A stretch of DNA of 64,000 nt from Pseudorasbora parva (taxonomy: Eukaryota; Chordata; Actinopteri; Cypriniformes; Gobionidae), in NCBI RefSeq assembly GCF_024679245.1, contig NC_090182.1, positions 40,436,547 through 40,500,546 of the forward strand, read 5' to 3'. Under the pieces are notes generated by a model, which saw only the letters and a list, made by a program, of their open reading frames with translations, was not told the origin of the DNA and ran no database searches. The position numbers and the translations under genes were made by a program. Below are positions 35,663-47,235 of this stretch, in pieces (positions within the stretch are counted from its first letter, which is position 1; each line of letters begins with the position of its first letter).

Positions 35663-35682
35663 GAACATGCCTAGACATGTAG
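35663..35682 (+). promoter_or_regulatory. ccng1: p53 response element-like site 2 in ccng1 intron 1
   Basis: GAACATGCCT directly followed by AGACATGTAG. The first half is a perfect RRRCWWGYYY, while the second keeps the CATG core but deviates in its last two bases. It lies 162 bp beyond site 1. Confidence 0.65.
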
Positions 35683-35763
35683 ACGCTCGTTCTCAAAGCG
35701 CTCAAGTTGAACACTTGTATTAGCTTAACTTGCATTGTTACAATAGTATCGTGTGACGTCCGT

Positions 35764-35987
35764 AAAGGGATAGGTCTACCGAAAAAAATGTAATTTACCC
35801 TCAAATTGTTCCAAACCTGTATGCATTTCTTTCTTCTGCTTGACAAATATATTTTGAACAATGTGGGTAACCAAACAGATGATAGACTTCATTGACTTCT
35901 GTCTGTATGTATGTAGCAGAGTAATGGCTCACATTTAGGGTGAGTAAACTATTGACAAGCCTAAGTTTTGGGCAAACTATCCCTTTA
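35764..35987. repeat. short AGTTCACC-ended element in ccng1 intron 1
   Basis: The ends 'aaagggataggtctaccgaaa' and 'ggcaaactatccctttaa' are inverted, with 'accctcaaattgttccaaacctgta' inside. These are shared with the copy at 53668-54034. Non-coding. Confidence 0.7.
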
Positions 35988-36284
35988 ATAAAATGTGTAA
36001 TAATATTTTTTTAATATGCTGAAATCTTTTGTGAACACTCGTTACATTATGCAATAGGTGTATTGTGATTTTACATGATTTATATTTATACTAGTAGTGC
36101 AGAGGTCAGATGTGTTCAGCTTGTATTTGCAGCCCACGTTAAATTGTCTCTATGGAAAACCATTTAAAAAGCATTCTGCATGAATCATGTTATCCACAAT
36201 GTACAATTTCTGTGCCGTTAACTTTTAACAGTGCTTTGATTTTGTATTCATCCCTTTCATATGCTGTTGTTATTATAATTTCAG

Positions 36285-39200
36285 ATGATTGACCAGGTTA
36301 CCGGAGCAGGAGTTTTGCCTTTTGCAGTCCAGCTCAAATCTCTTCTGGACCAAGAGGCCAGATATCAGCCCAAACTCAGTGGACTCAGAGTCATCGAGTC
36401 CGCCCAGGATAATGGTCTGAGAATGACTGTCAAGTTGAGAGACTTTCAAGTGAGAGAGCTTCTTTCCTTGACACGATTTTTTGGCTTCAGTGCGGAGACC
36501 TTCTCCCTCGCCGTGAACCTTCTAGATCGATTCCTGGCTGTGGTGAAGGTATGTGCGTGTGCTTTCTGGATAAATTGACATGTTTGTAATGGGGCCTAAT
36601 CATCTCAGTATTTGACCTCCTGAGTATGAATCGCAGATGTTTTATGTTGAATGATTTTTCTGCAGATTCAGCCCAAGCATCTGTCCTGCGTGGGTCTCTG
36701 CTGCTTCTACATCGCCGTGAAGACTTCAGAAGAAGAGAAGAGTGTTCCTTTGGCCAGTGACCTCATCAGGATCAGTCAGAATCGCTTTACGGTCCATGAC
36801 ATGATGAGGATGGAGAAGATCGTTCTGGAGAAGCTCTACTGGAAGGTCAAGGCTCCAACTGCCCTTCACTTCCTCAGATTCTTTCACTCGCACATTCAAG
36901 AGAAGGTGGACGCAGAAAGGTGAGTGGCTCGACTTTGTGTTAGGCTTGCTGTGGTAGTCGGTGTTGCTGGTGTTACCAGTGTTCAGGCACAACACCGGTT
37001 ACATCACTTTCCCACTGTGGCACTGCCCCAAAAATGGTAATTTAATTCAGTTACAAACAGACAATCTAAAAACTGAACGTGTCTGCTTAATACAGCAAGC
37101 CGAATGAGTCGCAGCACACTTTCATTTAAGAGTGAGGTGGTGATTTATACGATGATTGCGGAAGATTTGGTTTCAAATTTAAACTCAAAAGTGCCTTTTT
37201 ATTTGAGTTTGTCATTTAAGAATAATAGGCTAATGAACCCACCATTCAAGCAACTTTCCCAAAATTGGTGCTAATTCTAAACCGAAAGTAAAATGTGCAT
37301 GGCATTTAGCTACTACTGTCATTCATGGTGCGTGGCCACTGGTGCGTTTTACAGTTAATTCCTATGAAAGCTTGTCTTTCATGCAAATTCATTGAAAACA
37401 CTTGCACTGCTATGACTGTCCCAAGTGGCTGTGTGCATTTAACTTTTGTTTAGAATTGGCGTTTTAAAAGCCCCTGCCGGTGATGCTGTTCACGCTGTTA
37501 TTGGCAATTGTCACGTATCGATTTACCATTGGGAAAGTTTCTTCACTGGCACAAGCTTACTTGTATATATGTGATTCTCATAAATTATATTAGATCATTT
37601 AAGCTACAGGCAAAACGAGTCAATGCCGGTTCTGAGTAGTTTTGAGATTTTCACAACTTGTTCATTTAAGCCCTCGTCTAGTGATCCCAATGCTCCAACT
37701 GGCTATTAAACATCTAAAAGTATCTATTTGTATGTTTTCTGGGAAGTGTACCTTTCCTATGTTTTTATGGACAATCTCATGAGTGCTAACTGACAGATCT
37801 TGTTTTAATGTTAAAGGTAGGGTAGGTAAGAATGATCTAAAAACACTTGTCCAAATTTGTTTAAACTTTCTTTCTATGGCAATGCATAATTAAAATGTAA
37901 GTACTCTGAAAAAGAGAGTATAAAACTCGAGTGACTCTAGACTTTTTAATCTGGAATAAACACCGCTCATTATTTTAGTTTGGGACGAAACAAGGGATTG
38001 GCTGGGGCAACTGTCTCTCTCTCGCTGCTATGGATACCATCGCTTTCGCTACAGGATCCGCCCACATGCACGCGGCACGAAACCTAGGAAGAGCAAAAGC
38101 ATTCGTTTCACAGGCGAACACTATTTGTCATGACACCAGGTTTTGCTGTCAGGTAATCTTTCATTTTGATTATACATCTTTTTTTTTTGGTTTTTCATGA
38201 AGCATGTTAGCACACGTAGCTGCCTAATATAGCTAACATAACATTACTTGGCATAAAGTTACAATGTTATACACTTAGCCATTAGTAGAGATTATAAAAA
38301 TACTCAATATGCTTAGCTCAAGTTGATCGCTGTCGTGTTGAATTTCGCAAAATGTAACTTTAGATAACAAAATGCATGTGTAAAAGCTAGTACACTGCAT
38401 CCAGGAACTTTTTTTTTTTTTTTTTTTTGAACTAAGTTAGCTTTAGCTACTACTGATCAACAACGCTTTCATCATGGAAACTCTTACATGCAAAACCCAG
38501 TATATGTTATGAATCTTACACGAAATTCATCTTCATCACAGTATAACTGATGTTATTGGGAAAATAACATTTTTTTTGCTACCCGTTTTCTTTGCCATAT
38601 AAATATAACTAGCTCGTTACCAAATCAAACAAAAATATATTTTAAACTTTACTAGTATCGGTATTCTAGTTTGATAGTGAGTACTAAAAGACATCTTATT
38701 TGTTTATATTCATACTAATAAAGTTAGATTTTTATTACATGTGATTCTGACATGATGTCCCTACATGCACACTGCTTGTCTGAACGAAATAATGCGTCTT
38801 CCAGCTGAGCGGCCGGTGTAGCACTTGTTTTGGGGGCGTGACTTTGGAAAGAGCCCAGAAGGAAGAAGGTGGAGTGAATGGAAATGAGCTGTCTTTAAAA
38901 CTGTCGTGAGGGGTCTACAGATCTCAATTTTCTCAATTTTTCTCAGTTCTCAATTTTCTTTTTCAGAGTACTTGCATTTTAATTGTGTATTGATATATAA
39001 AGAAAGTTTAAACAAATTTTGAAAAGTTTTTTTTTTAACCAATACTTGCCTACCCTACCTTTTAACTAAACAATTGTGGTATCATGGAAATTTATATATA
39101 TTTGTCCTATAGATATTTGGTGTTGACTTGAAGTGTGTCAAATGTTGTTTTACTACCGGGGAACGAGTTTTGTTTTTTGGGGAACCTTCAGAAATCTTTA

Positions 39201-42200
39201 AAGGGGGCGCATCATTAAAGTCAGACACTTTCCATTGTTAAAAGTGTTAGTTTACCCCAAAATGTCATTAATTACTTGCACTCATGCCATTCCAGACCCG
39301 TAAGATATCAGTTCATCTTCGGAACACAAATGAAGATATTTTTGTTGAAATCCGATGGCTCAGAAAGGCCTACACTGACACAATGTCCTTTCCTCTCAAG
39401 ACCCATAAAAGGCACTAAAGACGTCGTTACAAAGTCCATCTTGCTACAGTGGTTCTACAATCATTTATTGTGCGCAAAACCAACTAAATAACGACTTGTA
39501 TAGTGATGGCCAATTTCAAAACGTGTCTTCCTGAAGCCTCAGATTAATGAATCGGCATTAATGAATCGATTGATGATTCACTACACTGATACATAATGGT
39601 CCGAAGCTTTACGGAGTGGTGTTTTGAAATCAGCCATTACTATAAAAGTCATATTTTTTATATTTTTTTGCAAACAAACTATCTTTGTAGCTTCATAAAA
39701 TTATTGTAGAACCACTGGAGTGAAATGGACTTTGTAACGACGACTTCAGTGCCTTTTAATTGTTTTTTTTTTTGTTTTTTTTAAGAACTAACCTTTTAAA
39801 TGCTATAACCGGGTCTCTGGTGCATCTAAGCCTGACGTGGTCATACTCAATTCTAGTAAATAAGAGTCTGAGACGGCTCCATTGGGCTGTAATTATGGCG
39901 CGCGTTTCAACCGAACCAGGAAAGACCTCAATTGGATAGAGCAACGAAGCGACGCACTGTCAAAAGTCAACAGAGCTCAACTGCACTGTGTTGCCAAGTC
40001 CCCGTTTTTTTCCCCGTGGAATGTTTTCTATGTCCGCAGGTTGAAGAGACTCTTATGTGATATGGACTCATGAGTGTGAATTTTAGCAGGAAACCTTGCC
40101 AAAATAACACACATTTTACCCCCGTATCACACATTTTACCCCCCAAACGTCATTTTTCTTTTTCCTGGAGAACCCCCCCGAGAAGCTATTGTTAAGGGCT
40201 AGTTGGCAGGTTTTGTTGTAAAAGCTTGGCAACCCTGTCTGCACGCATGCTGGAATACACAATCTTTGCCGGTGTTGTAAAAAATAAATAAAAAATATAA
40301 TGATACACAGAGTACTAACCCAACATGATCGTTTTTGAAAGAAATTGTGAAGGTGAATGTAGACACAACAAGCTCTCCGTTTAGGATTCAAACAAATATA
40401 ATCCAAGCCCCTTTGACGTGCATGATCACGTTGATCATCTCTCCGTCATCGTCTAAAGCCCGCCCTGATGATTTCATTGGTCCGAACAGTTTCTGTTCGG
40501 AGATAATTACTCCTCTATGGAGCGAGGCCAGACCAACCCGCCCGACCTAAAACATTTCTGGGCTGGGCTAAGTTCGGCTGGCATCCAGGCTAGGTGCATC
40601 TAGCAACCCAGAAACTGTGAAAAGGACAAACCAGTAACTTTGTTTTGGCAAGCCTTTCTCTTCAAGCCGCTCCGATTTCTCTCCTCTTATGATGTAGGAA
40701 GGGTAGTAATATTATCTATATTACAGCCCTGAATTTGCACGTTTCCACCCATGGCCCTGACAATGTTCCGTGTTAGCATAGTTTCCGACCTCGCCTTTTT
40801 TTTTTTTCTCTGTGCATTTTCTCCACCATTTTTCTATGGACATGCACAAACTGCTTTCTCACCCCATAAAGGTGGCTATACATGATATAAAACTTGATCT
40901 GTGGGGCATGTTGAGCTAAAACTAAACGGATACTGGGGACATCAGAGACTTATCGTACATTTTGTAAAAAGGGGCATATGTTCCCTTTAACTCTGGTTTT
41001 CTCAATTAACTTTGCTGACTCTATGAACTTAAAACAGATTTAGCGCTGTGATCACTGCTCTAGAAATATTTCTTGTTAAACCTTTGGGCTGCTTATTTCT
41101 GTGAAAACGGACTTTTTTTTTTAAGGATTCATTAAATAAAGTTAAAGTGTCCATTTATTTGAAGTGAATCTTTTATAGCAGTGAGACTGTCTTTTACAGT
41201 CACTTTTGATCAGTTTAATAAACCCTTGCTGAATAAAATATTAATTTCTGAAAGTAAAAATTCTTCCTGACCCCCATGTTTGAATGATAGTGTATGTTTC
41301 TTAAAAATAACAATAACCTGTTTTAAATTGTGTAGTTGGCCTACTGCAATAACGTTTCAACGTTTCTTTTCAGTAAGTGGATTCTGAACATTGAGAGGCT
41401 TGAGGCTCAGTTGAAGGCTTGCCATTGCGCGTTTACTTTCACTAAAATGAAGGTAAGCTGTTTGGACCATTTTGCAGTTCCATTTTGAAACGGTGTATTT
41501 GGAATTTGACTAATTCTGTTCCTACAGCCTTCCCTGGTTGCTTTGTCCCTTCTGGCCCTGGAGATCGAGGATCAGCATGCGTGTGAGCCAGTTCCAGCTC
41601 TGAAAGAGGCTCTAGATGCGCTACAGGAGAGTTTGTCTGTGAGTTTACTTTAATTTGGTTTCAGCTGATTTACTAATTTCCACAAATGGCTGGTTCGTAA
41701 CCACCATTGGAATTTTCTGGCTTTCAGTGTTTTCACTATTAAACGGTAGGGGTGCTATTAAAGCAGCACTTGGTAACTTTTGCTCTCGGGGTCCCCCTAC
41801 AGTTTGGAAAAAATAATGTCCTCAACTATTGTCATAAGCTGTCATCCTACAACAGGGGATGCCATCGCGCATACATTTGTTGACATGACAACCCTGATAG
41901 CCCTGAACTAGTGATGCGTGGGTCGTCTCATAACCCGCGGACCCCGTATGTTTATTTAATGGTCGCGGGACCGGGGCGGGTTGTAAAAATATATACAGTG
42001 GTGCGGGGCGGGCCAAATAACTTCATAAAAGCGTCCCTGCGGGTTGGTGCAGCACTAACAGTTCCCCTGAACACTGCAGGAGCACATGCAGGTGTTCTTC
42101 TGGCGGCGCATGTGAAATGTCTTCATCCCAGGTACAGTCAGTGGCAGATGTTTCAGCATGTCATATGAATATAATTTCATGGGTTTTATTTTTTTCAAAC

Positions 42201-45200
42201 GCCAAATAATCGCGATGCTCATGTTTACAAGCCAGCGTCATTATAGTAGTCTATTGGTTAGCCTACTGTTTTACATAATCTATATGATACTTCAGTTCAA
42301 TGTTTGAGTGGTAGGTAATCACCGTAACAAGTATGACAGCATCGGTCGGGCACGCCTCCTTCAGCTCACGCCGACGAGCAAACACTGGTCCAATGTTGAT
42401 CCTCGTCCTGCCTTTAATCCGATCACTTTTTCGTTTCCTCTTATTGCTTTCCTCTAACAAAACCTTTTCTTTTTTATTTGTCTCTGCTGCTTCGGACATG
42501 ACTATATTATCCGACGAACAAAGTTGGGCTCGCACGTCCGAATTTAAGGAAGTGTGGGTGTTGGTGGAAGTGACGTATATGCCGTAAAGCAGTCGAATTT
42601 TGTAGTTCTTTTTTTTTCTCGGGTTACTACCCGAAACCTGAAGTTTAAAAGTACGATTAAAAACGATACAGACCATGTCAAGCTATGGCAGACGTGTCAT
42701 TCAACCTATTGTAAGTCGATGTATCATCACAAGAGTCTTGAAAATATATTATGAAGGTTCAAAAGTTACCTAGTGCTGCTTTAATATGGGGCTCCAGTAT
42801 CGCTAGCAAAGCATCAAACTGACACTTTGAATCGGTCGGTCTTGATCCCGCTTGATAAGGAGGGGAAACTCCTCTCTACGCGATCGCAGGAGTGGATGAA
42901 CAATATCTCCTCAGGACAAACAAATCATCCTCACTAGACGTCACTTTGTCTTGTTTTGCGTTTTTTTTCCCCCCGTAACGCATTCATTAATACGCATCGG
43001 ACTCAGTGTGCAAGGTCTCTGTGCGTGACACATTTTTCGGATTATGAATACGAAAAAACGCATGCGACAATATCGGACTCAGTGTGCAAAGACCTTAAGT
43101 GTGTGTTCCACGAGACTTGGCTCTAAAACGACGATTTTTGCAGCTTGTTACAAGCTGTCCCCAGCAATAAATATGAAGCTGGCTGCACAGTATGCAAGCC
43201 CTTGAAACTGAGATCAGTGCTAAAGGGGACGAACTCAGACATATGTAGGGTTAGGTTGTCTGTACTAGTTTTGTGTTGGGAATATGGATGCAAAGTTCTG
43301 TCATCTATCATTCATAAGTATTTTGATATCAGTTTCTGAGTTTATTTAATGTTTCTATAACTGAATCAATAAAAATAGAATGTTTGAGAGTTTCTGAGAT
43401 CATTTATAATGCTTTTAGTAATGCGTCGTGTTGGTCTTAAATTTCACTCATAATGGTCTTAAAAGGTCTTAAATTTAACTTACTGAAACCTGCAAGAACC
43501 CTGCTAGTGTAAGTTCACCCTTAGGCCGAGTTCAGACTGCACTATTTTTAAACTGGTCTGTTCACTGCTCTTTTCACACTGCATGACTATCTGGGGTAGG
43601 GATGCGCGATATACCGGTACTGGAAAAATACCGGTATATATTTTATTTAAAACGGTACGATATCATGATTTGGCACATTTCGGTATATGCTGCTTTTCCG
43701 AAGTTCACCGCTAGATGGCAGCGCGCTACCCAAACTGACCCGAAACAACCGGCAAATGTGACAACAACATAGACGGACAAAATGGATAAAGCAGTTGAAT
43801 CTCACTCAAGATGACCAAAACGAATTAATAAAGAGAGGAGTAGAAGTGACATTTGTAATGACTTTGCTCATTAAACTGATGAAGAACCATCAAACCCAGC
43901 CAAGAAGCATCTGTCACTTTTTTTTGACTTTGAGACTTCTTAAGAGATCGACAGGTCAGTGGATCATTCAAACCATCTCATTTAGACATTTATTTTCCTT
44001 TAACACTGATCAACGCACACACATAGCCTAACATAAGATCGAATATCAAAATCTCCAGCTTTCGTTTCAACCAATGACATTTAGATCTCATTATATTTGC
44101 ACCCGTACTATTGCACTGTTTACATTCGCGTTAGACACAACCGCCTGTGTTTATGTGAATACTCACTAAAGACGGACATTTGTACATAATTCTGTGTATT
44201 TGACTGTTTAAGGAAACTTAATGTGTAATGTGCGAGCGTGACTAAGTGACAGGCGTGTGTGTGTGTGTCGGTCGTATGAGCTCTTATCTCCTGTAACTGT
44301 TATTACGAAATGCTATAAAATCTCTTGCGTGTTCAAATGATTTCCGTTCTCCATCCCGAGACGAGCGTGAAATGTTGAATCGGATTATGCAGATTGCTTT
44401 AGTGTAGTGCAATGTCTTTTGAAACCAGAAGCAATTTGCTAATTTTGAGAGATTTTTGCTGAAATTATTTCTCACAAGAAAGTTTTCAAATGACTGATTT
44501 GATGTGATAAGCTTTGCTGAATAATTTACTAATAAACATTTGTGGTAATTTCCCACTTTATAAACTCAAAACTTGCATAATTGTTCTCATTCGCGTGCAA
44601 TATACCCGCGCTAATATCAGACCTTGTGGTATCGATTTAATATCGGTACTTCGGTATTAGATTGTGGTACCGTACTGAAGCCAAAATTGTGGTATCGAGC
44701 CATCCCTAATCTGGGGTATCATTCAGTCACTGCTGTGTTCACACTGACCGACGGATCAGCGACAGGAGGGTTCACACTGCATGACTGTACCGGAGGAATA
44801 ATCACTGTCAACTCTCTGGTGTGCAAACTACGTTTCCCAACCAAACACGCGTGCAACGTGACAAGTAAACAATGCAAGATCACACGAGTCAGACCAGAGT
44901 TCTCACGCGAGGATGATTAAAATGAAAAACTGCAGAAAGTTTGCGGTCCAAATTGTCTGTGCGCTGATTTGAGGAGAAAAAGGCGGAGGAAATTGTTGGT
45001 GTTACTACAGAGTTTGAGGTAAATAAATAATTTTGCAATGTTGCTGCATGACGTGCAAATGTTTGTGCATATTCTGGTCTATAACTCCTCCCTGAACCTC
45101 CTGCGGCCCTGTATCTCACACTCATGAGCCGTCGGTCATCGCTGATGTCAATTTTTTTTCCTTTTTTTTTTCAGTCAGAACACAGCAGGAGTTTGAATCT

Positions 45201-46030
45201 CCAACAGGTCCAGATATTTAGCATGCCAAATATCTCGCGGGCGTCGGTGACTAGTCTGCGATTCTCTCTGATCGCATCTTTGATCCTTCACACTGCGTGA
45301 TTGTCACTCACCTGCACGAGCACCGATTTGCCTATGATTTAGGGCATTTGTCGGAAATTGTGCAAAACCGGCAAGTCAATTCCACCTGGCAGCACCGTAA
45401 TCTTTCTTTTGTTTCGCCATGTTTGGAAGCGGTGTACAGAAGAGCTTCTGTGCTCCTATCTGCAGACACAGATGGACAGAAAGGAAAAAACGAAACTTGC
45501 TAGTCTTTGAAATGTCGTAGACATGGTGTCATGGTGGACGACACCCATACAAGACAAAACTATAGATTGTGTCCTGCTGCCTATTGTAGCATGTCGTGAT
45601 GCGTAAACATCAAATGGTGGCAAAATCAGGCTGATATCGTGTAGTCTTAACCCAGCTTTAATCTGAGAATGCAATTGCAGAACTTCTGAATCTGATGAGA
45701 TCATAAGTGTATCAAAAATGTGTAGTTAAAGTTGCACTGAAACTGAAGTAGCGACCGATCTTTTCTAATATATTGCATAAAAACTTAAGTTTAAACATTG
45801 AGGTAAAGGGTCATATGTGGTTTGCTCTTGTGTTTCAGGTTAAAGCCGGAGACCTGGCTTGTGTGAGGGAGCTTGTTGCTAAATGCCTGGCTGAATACGC
45901 CACCACAAAGTGCCTGAAGCCAAATGGCCAGAGACTGCGTTGGATGATTTCGGGTAGAACTGCCAGACAACTGAAGCCTAGTTATTACAAGATTGCCCAT
46001 CTACCCACGATTCCTGAATATGCTTGTTAA
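36285..46030 (+). CDS. ccng1: Cyclin G1
   Basis: Five coding exons with consistent phase: 36285-36548, 36666-36919, 41374-41452, 41528-41638 and 45839-46030 (stop TAA), 299 residues (human about 295). Cyclin G1 is a p53-induced atypical cyclin that binds PP2A B' subunits and GAK and takes part in MDM2/p53 feedback. Recognition is clear: GLRVIESAQDNGLRMTVKLR, DFQVRELLSLTRFFGFSAET, FSLAVNLLDRFLAVVK, IQPKHLSCVGLCCFYIAVK, VPLASDLIRISQNRFTVHDM, MRMEKIVLEKLYWKVKAPTA, LEAQLKACHC, ISGRTARQLKPSYYKIAHLP and TIPEYAC at the end. The cyclin box covers roughly residues 50-150. The start ATG lies immediately after the splice acceptor, so the 5' UTR is in a separate exon. Introns 2 and 4 are swollen by transposons. 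The gene is tail to tail with nudcd2, 1.2 kb apart. Confidence 0.97.
37811..39065. mobile_element. non-autonomous DNA element with long TIRs in ccng1 intron 2
   Basis: TTAA at both borders, ends AAAGGTAGGGTAGGTAAGAA and the near-complement CTTGCCTACCCTACCTTTT. The inverted similarity extends about 100 bases ('gtttaaactttctt', 'attaaaatgtaagtactctgaaaaag'). It is 1255 bp with no transposase frame. The TTAA border matches the target choice of piggyBac or Kolobok groups. Confidence 0.8.
39244..39800. mobile_element. fold-back element, right end eroded
   Basis: It starts 'agtgttagtttaccccaaaatgtc'. Internal words 'gacgtcgttacaaagtccat', 'agtggttctacaat' and 'agtgatggcca' on the left recur inverted on the right ('attgtagaaccactg', 'atggactttgtaacgacg'). 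It ends in a T-rich tract without the expected outer end. It has the same design as 47408-48060. Confidence 0.65.
39829..40592. mobile_element. AGCCTG-ended element with perfect 10-bp target duplication, copy 2
   Basis: GGTGCATCTA directly repeats at 39819-39828 and 40593-40602. The element is collinear with 30169-30847 ('caattctag', 'gctccattgggctgt', 'caacagagctcaactgcactgtg' split by changes, 'cccgccctgatgatttcattgg') and adds about 90 bases near the right end. Non-coding. It lies in ccng1 intron 2. Confidence 0.85.
41180..41290 (+). repeat. cyprinid dispersed repeat fragment
   Basis: 'cttttgatcagtttaataaacccttgctgaataaaatatt' in pieces matches the 3' end of the family also seen at 3940-4210 and 61998-62440. 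Confidence 0.55.
41758..42784. mobile_element. TTAA-flanked 1-kb non-autonomous element, copy 2 (inverted)
   Basis: TTAA borders at 41758-41761 and 42781-42784 with ends AGCAGCACTTGGTAACTTTT and the complement of AGCAGCACTAGGTAACTTTT. It is collinear with 8681-9697 in reverse orientation. Its minus strand carries the same short coding segment (about 42300-42499: MSEAAETNKKEKVLLEESNK, then RKRKSDRIKGRTRINIGPVF, ARRRELKEACPTDAV), here without the stop seen in copy 1. It lies in ccng1 intron 4, which runs from 41639. Confidence 0.78.
43522..45672. mobile_element. older DNA element split by a hAT insertion
   Basis: The left end TAGGCCGAGTTCAGACTGCA and right end 'tgtagtcttaacccagcttta' are imperfect inverted repeats, and 'gttcacactgcatgac' words recur inside. 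The hAT element at 43597-44708 interrupts it and duplicates 8 bp of its sequence. No coding capacity is recognised. Confidence 0.6.
43597..44708. mobile_element. nested hAT-type element with perfect 8-bp duplication
   Basis: ATCTGGGG flanks both sides (43589-43596 and 44709-44716). Ends TAGGGATGCGCGATA and the complement of TAGGGATGGCTCGATACC are inverted, with subterminal ACCGGTA and GGTACCG motifs. At 1112 bp it has no transposase, so it is non-autonomous. It is inserted into an older element in ccng1 intron 4. Confidence 0.9.
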
Positions 46031-47235
46031 GTTAGTGTTGAGTGTCCATAACTGAACAACTTAACGCAGTCCTATGGAAAACTGCGAATGGCGCAATAAT
46101 TTTAGTCTATGCTATGGGCACCCAACACTAATTTCTTTAAAGTGCTTAATTTCTGCTAACTTTAATTCCTTCCTCAGTCTTTATGTTCACTATGACACCT
46201 GCCGTGATTGTATTTTTTATTTTTAACATCCGCACTGGCTCAATCTTGATTACTAGTCAAGGGTGGGTTTGAGCAAGTTTATCAGATGGGTTTCAACTGG
46301 TAAGACTTGACATGTACAGTATGTTCATTTGAATCGGCGCAAAAAGCGCTGGTTGTTTAAAGCAATGAAGTATAGAACCGCCTAGGTCCTCAGTCCACTG
46401 TGTGGAAGAGGAGGGAGAAGGGTTTTGAGATTCAAGACAACAACAGAACCAAGAGATCAGGCCCAAAACCCTTAACTCCCACCCTAGGTTGTCCGCTGAC
46501 GTAATGCACACTCCTACCCAAGGTGATGAAAATGAGATGTTTTTTTTTTTTTTCTTTCTTTATTTTGGCATTCTGCTTATCTGGATGGCTATGGAAATGC
46601 AAGTTTTAACTTGATTTAATGCCTCTAAGAAGACAAGAGCTAATTAATTACTAACTGACCAGGCTGAAGCTTATTTTGCATTTGGTTATTACTGTAAACA
46701 TGACCATTTGTTTTATACCTGGTATAAATTAAACAAAAATGAGTGGTACAAATAAAACTGTTGAAATGGACTGAATTTAATGTAAGTGGCTCATTTTGTT
46801 GTGGCTCGAATCTGGAAGTTGAGCATTTTGCAAAATTATGTAGTTGAACCTTTCAATAAAACCTTATTGAAATGTGACAATCTTGCTTGTCTGTGGTGTT
46901 TGAGAAGAGACATTTAATAAGTGCTTGAGTAACACAATTTATTGAAATTCAAAAGATGGCTGAGCCAACAATCTTCTAAAACCACTGGTGGCAATTACAA
47001 AACAAAAATTTAGCATTTTGTTAATTATAACCACCATAAAGACTTGACTCAAAGGCTGCTTGTGATCGATTATGGCTTTATAGCAATAGCTAGAAATTTT
47101 TTTTTTTTTTTTATGCTCCTATATTTGAAACCCATGTTTCCAGATTAAGAAATGGAGATAAATGTTCTCAACGGAGGAAAAAAAAATGCAATTTGGTAAA
47201 ACTACATCCAGTACAATAATGAAAGTAGTCCTTGT
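46031..47235. other. ccng1-nudcd2 convergent 3' region
   Basis: The space between the two stop codons carries AATAAA-like signals for ccng1 (near 46855) and AT-rich DNA. It probably consists mostly of the two 3' UTRs. No repeat or gene is recognised, apart from T-tracts near 46540 and 47100. Confidence 0.5.
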
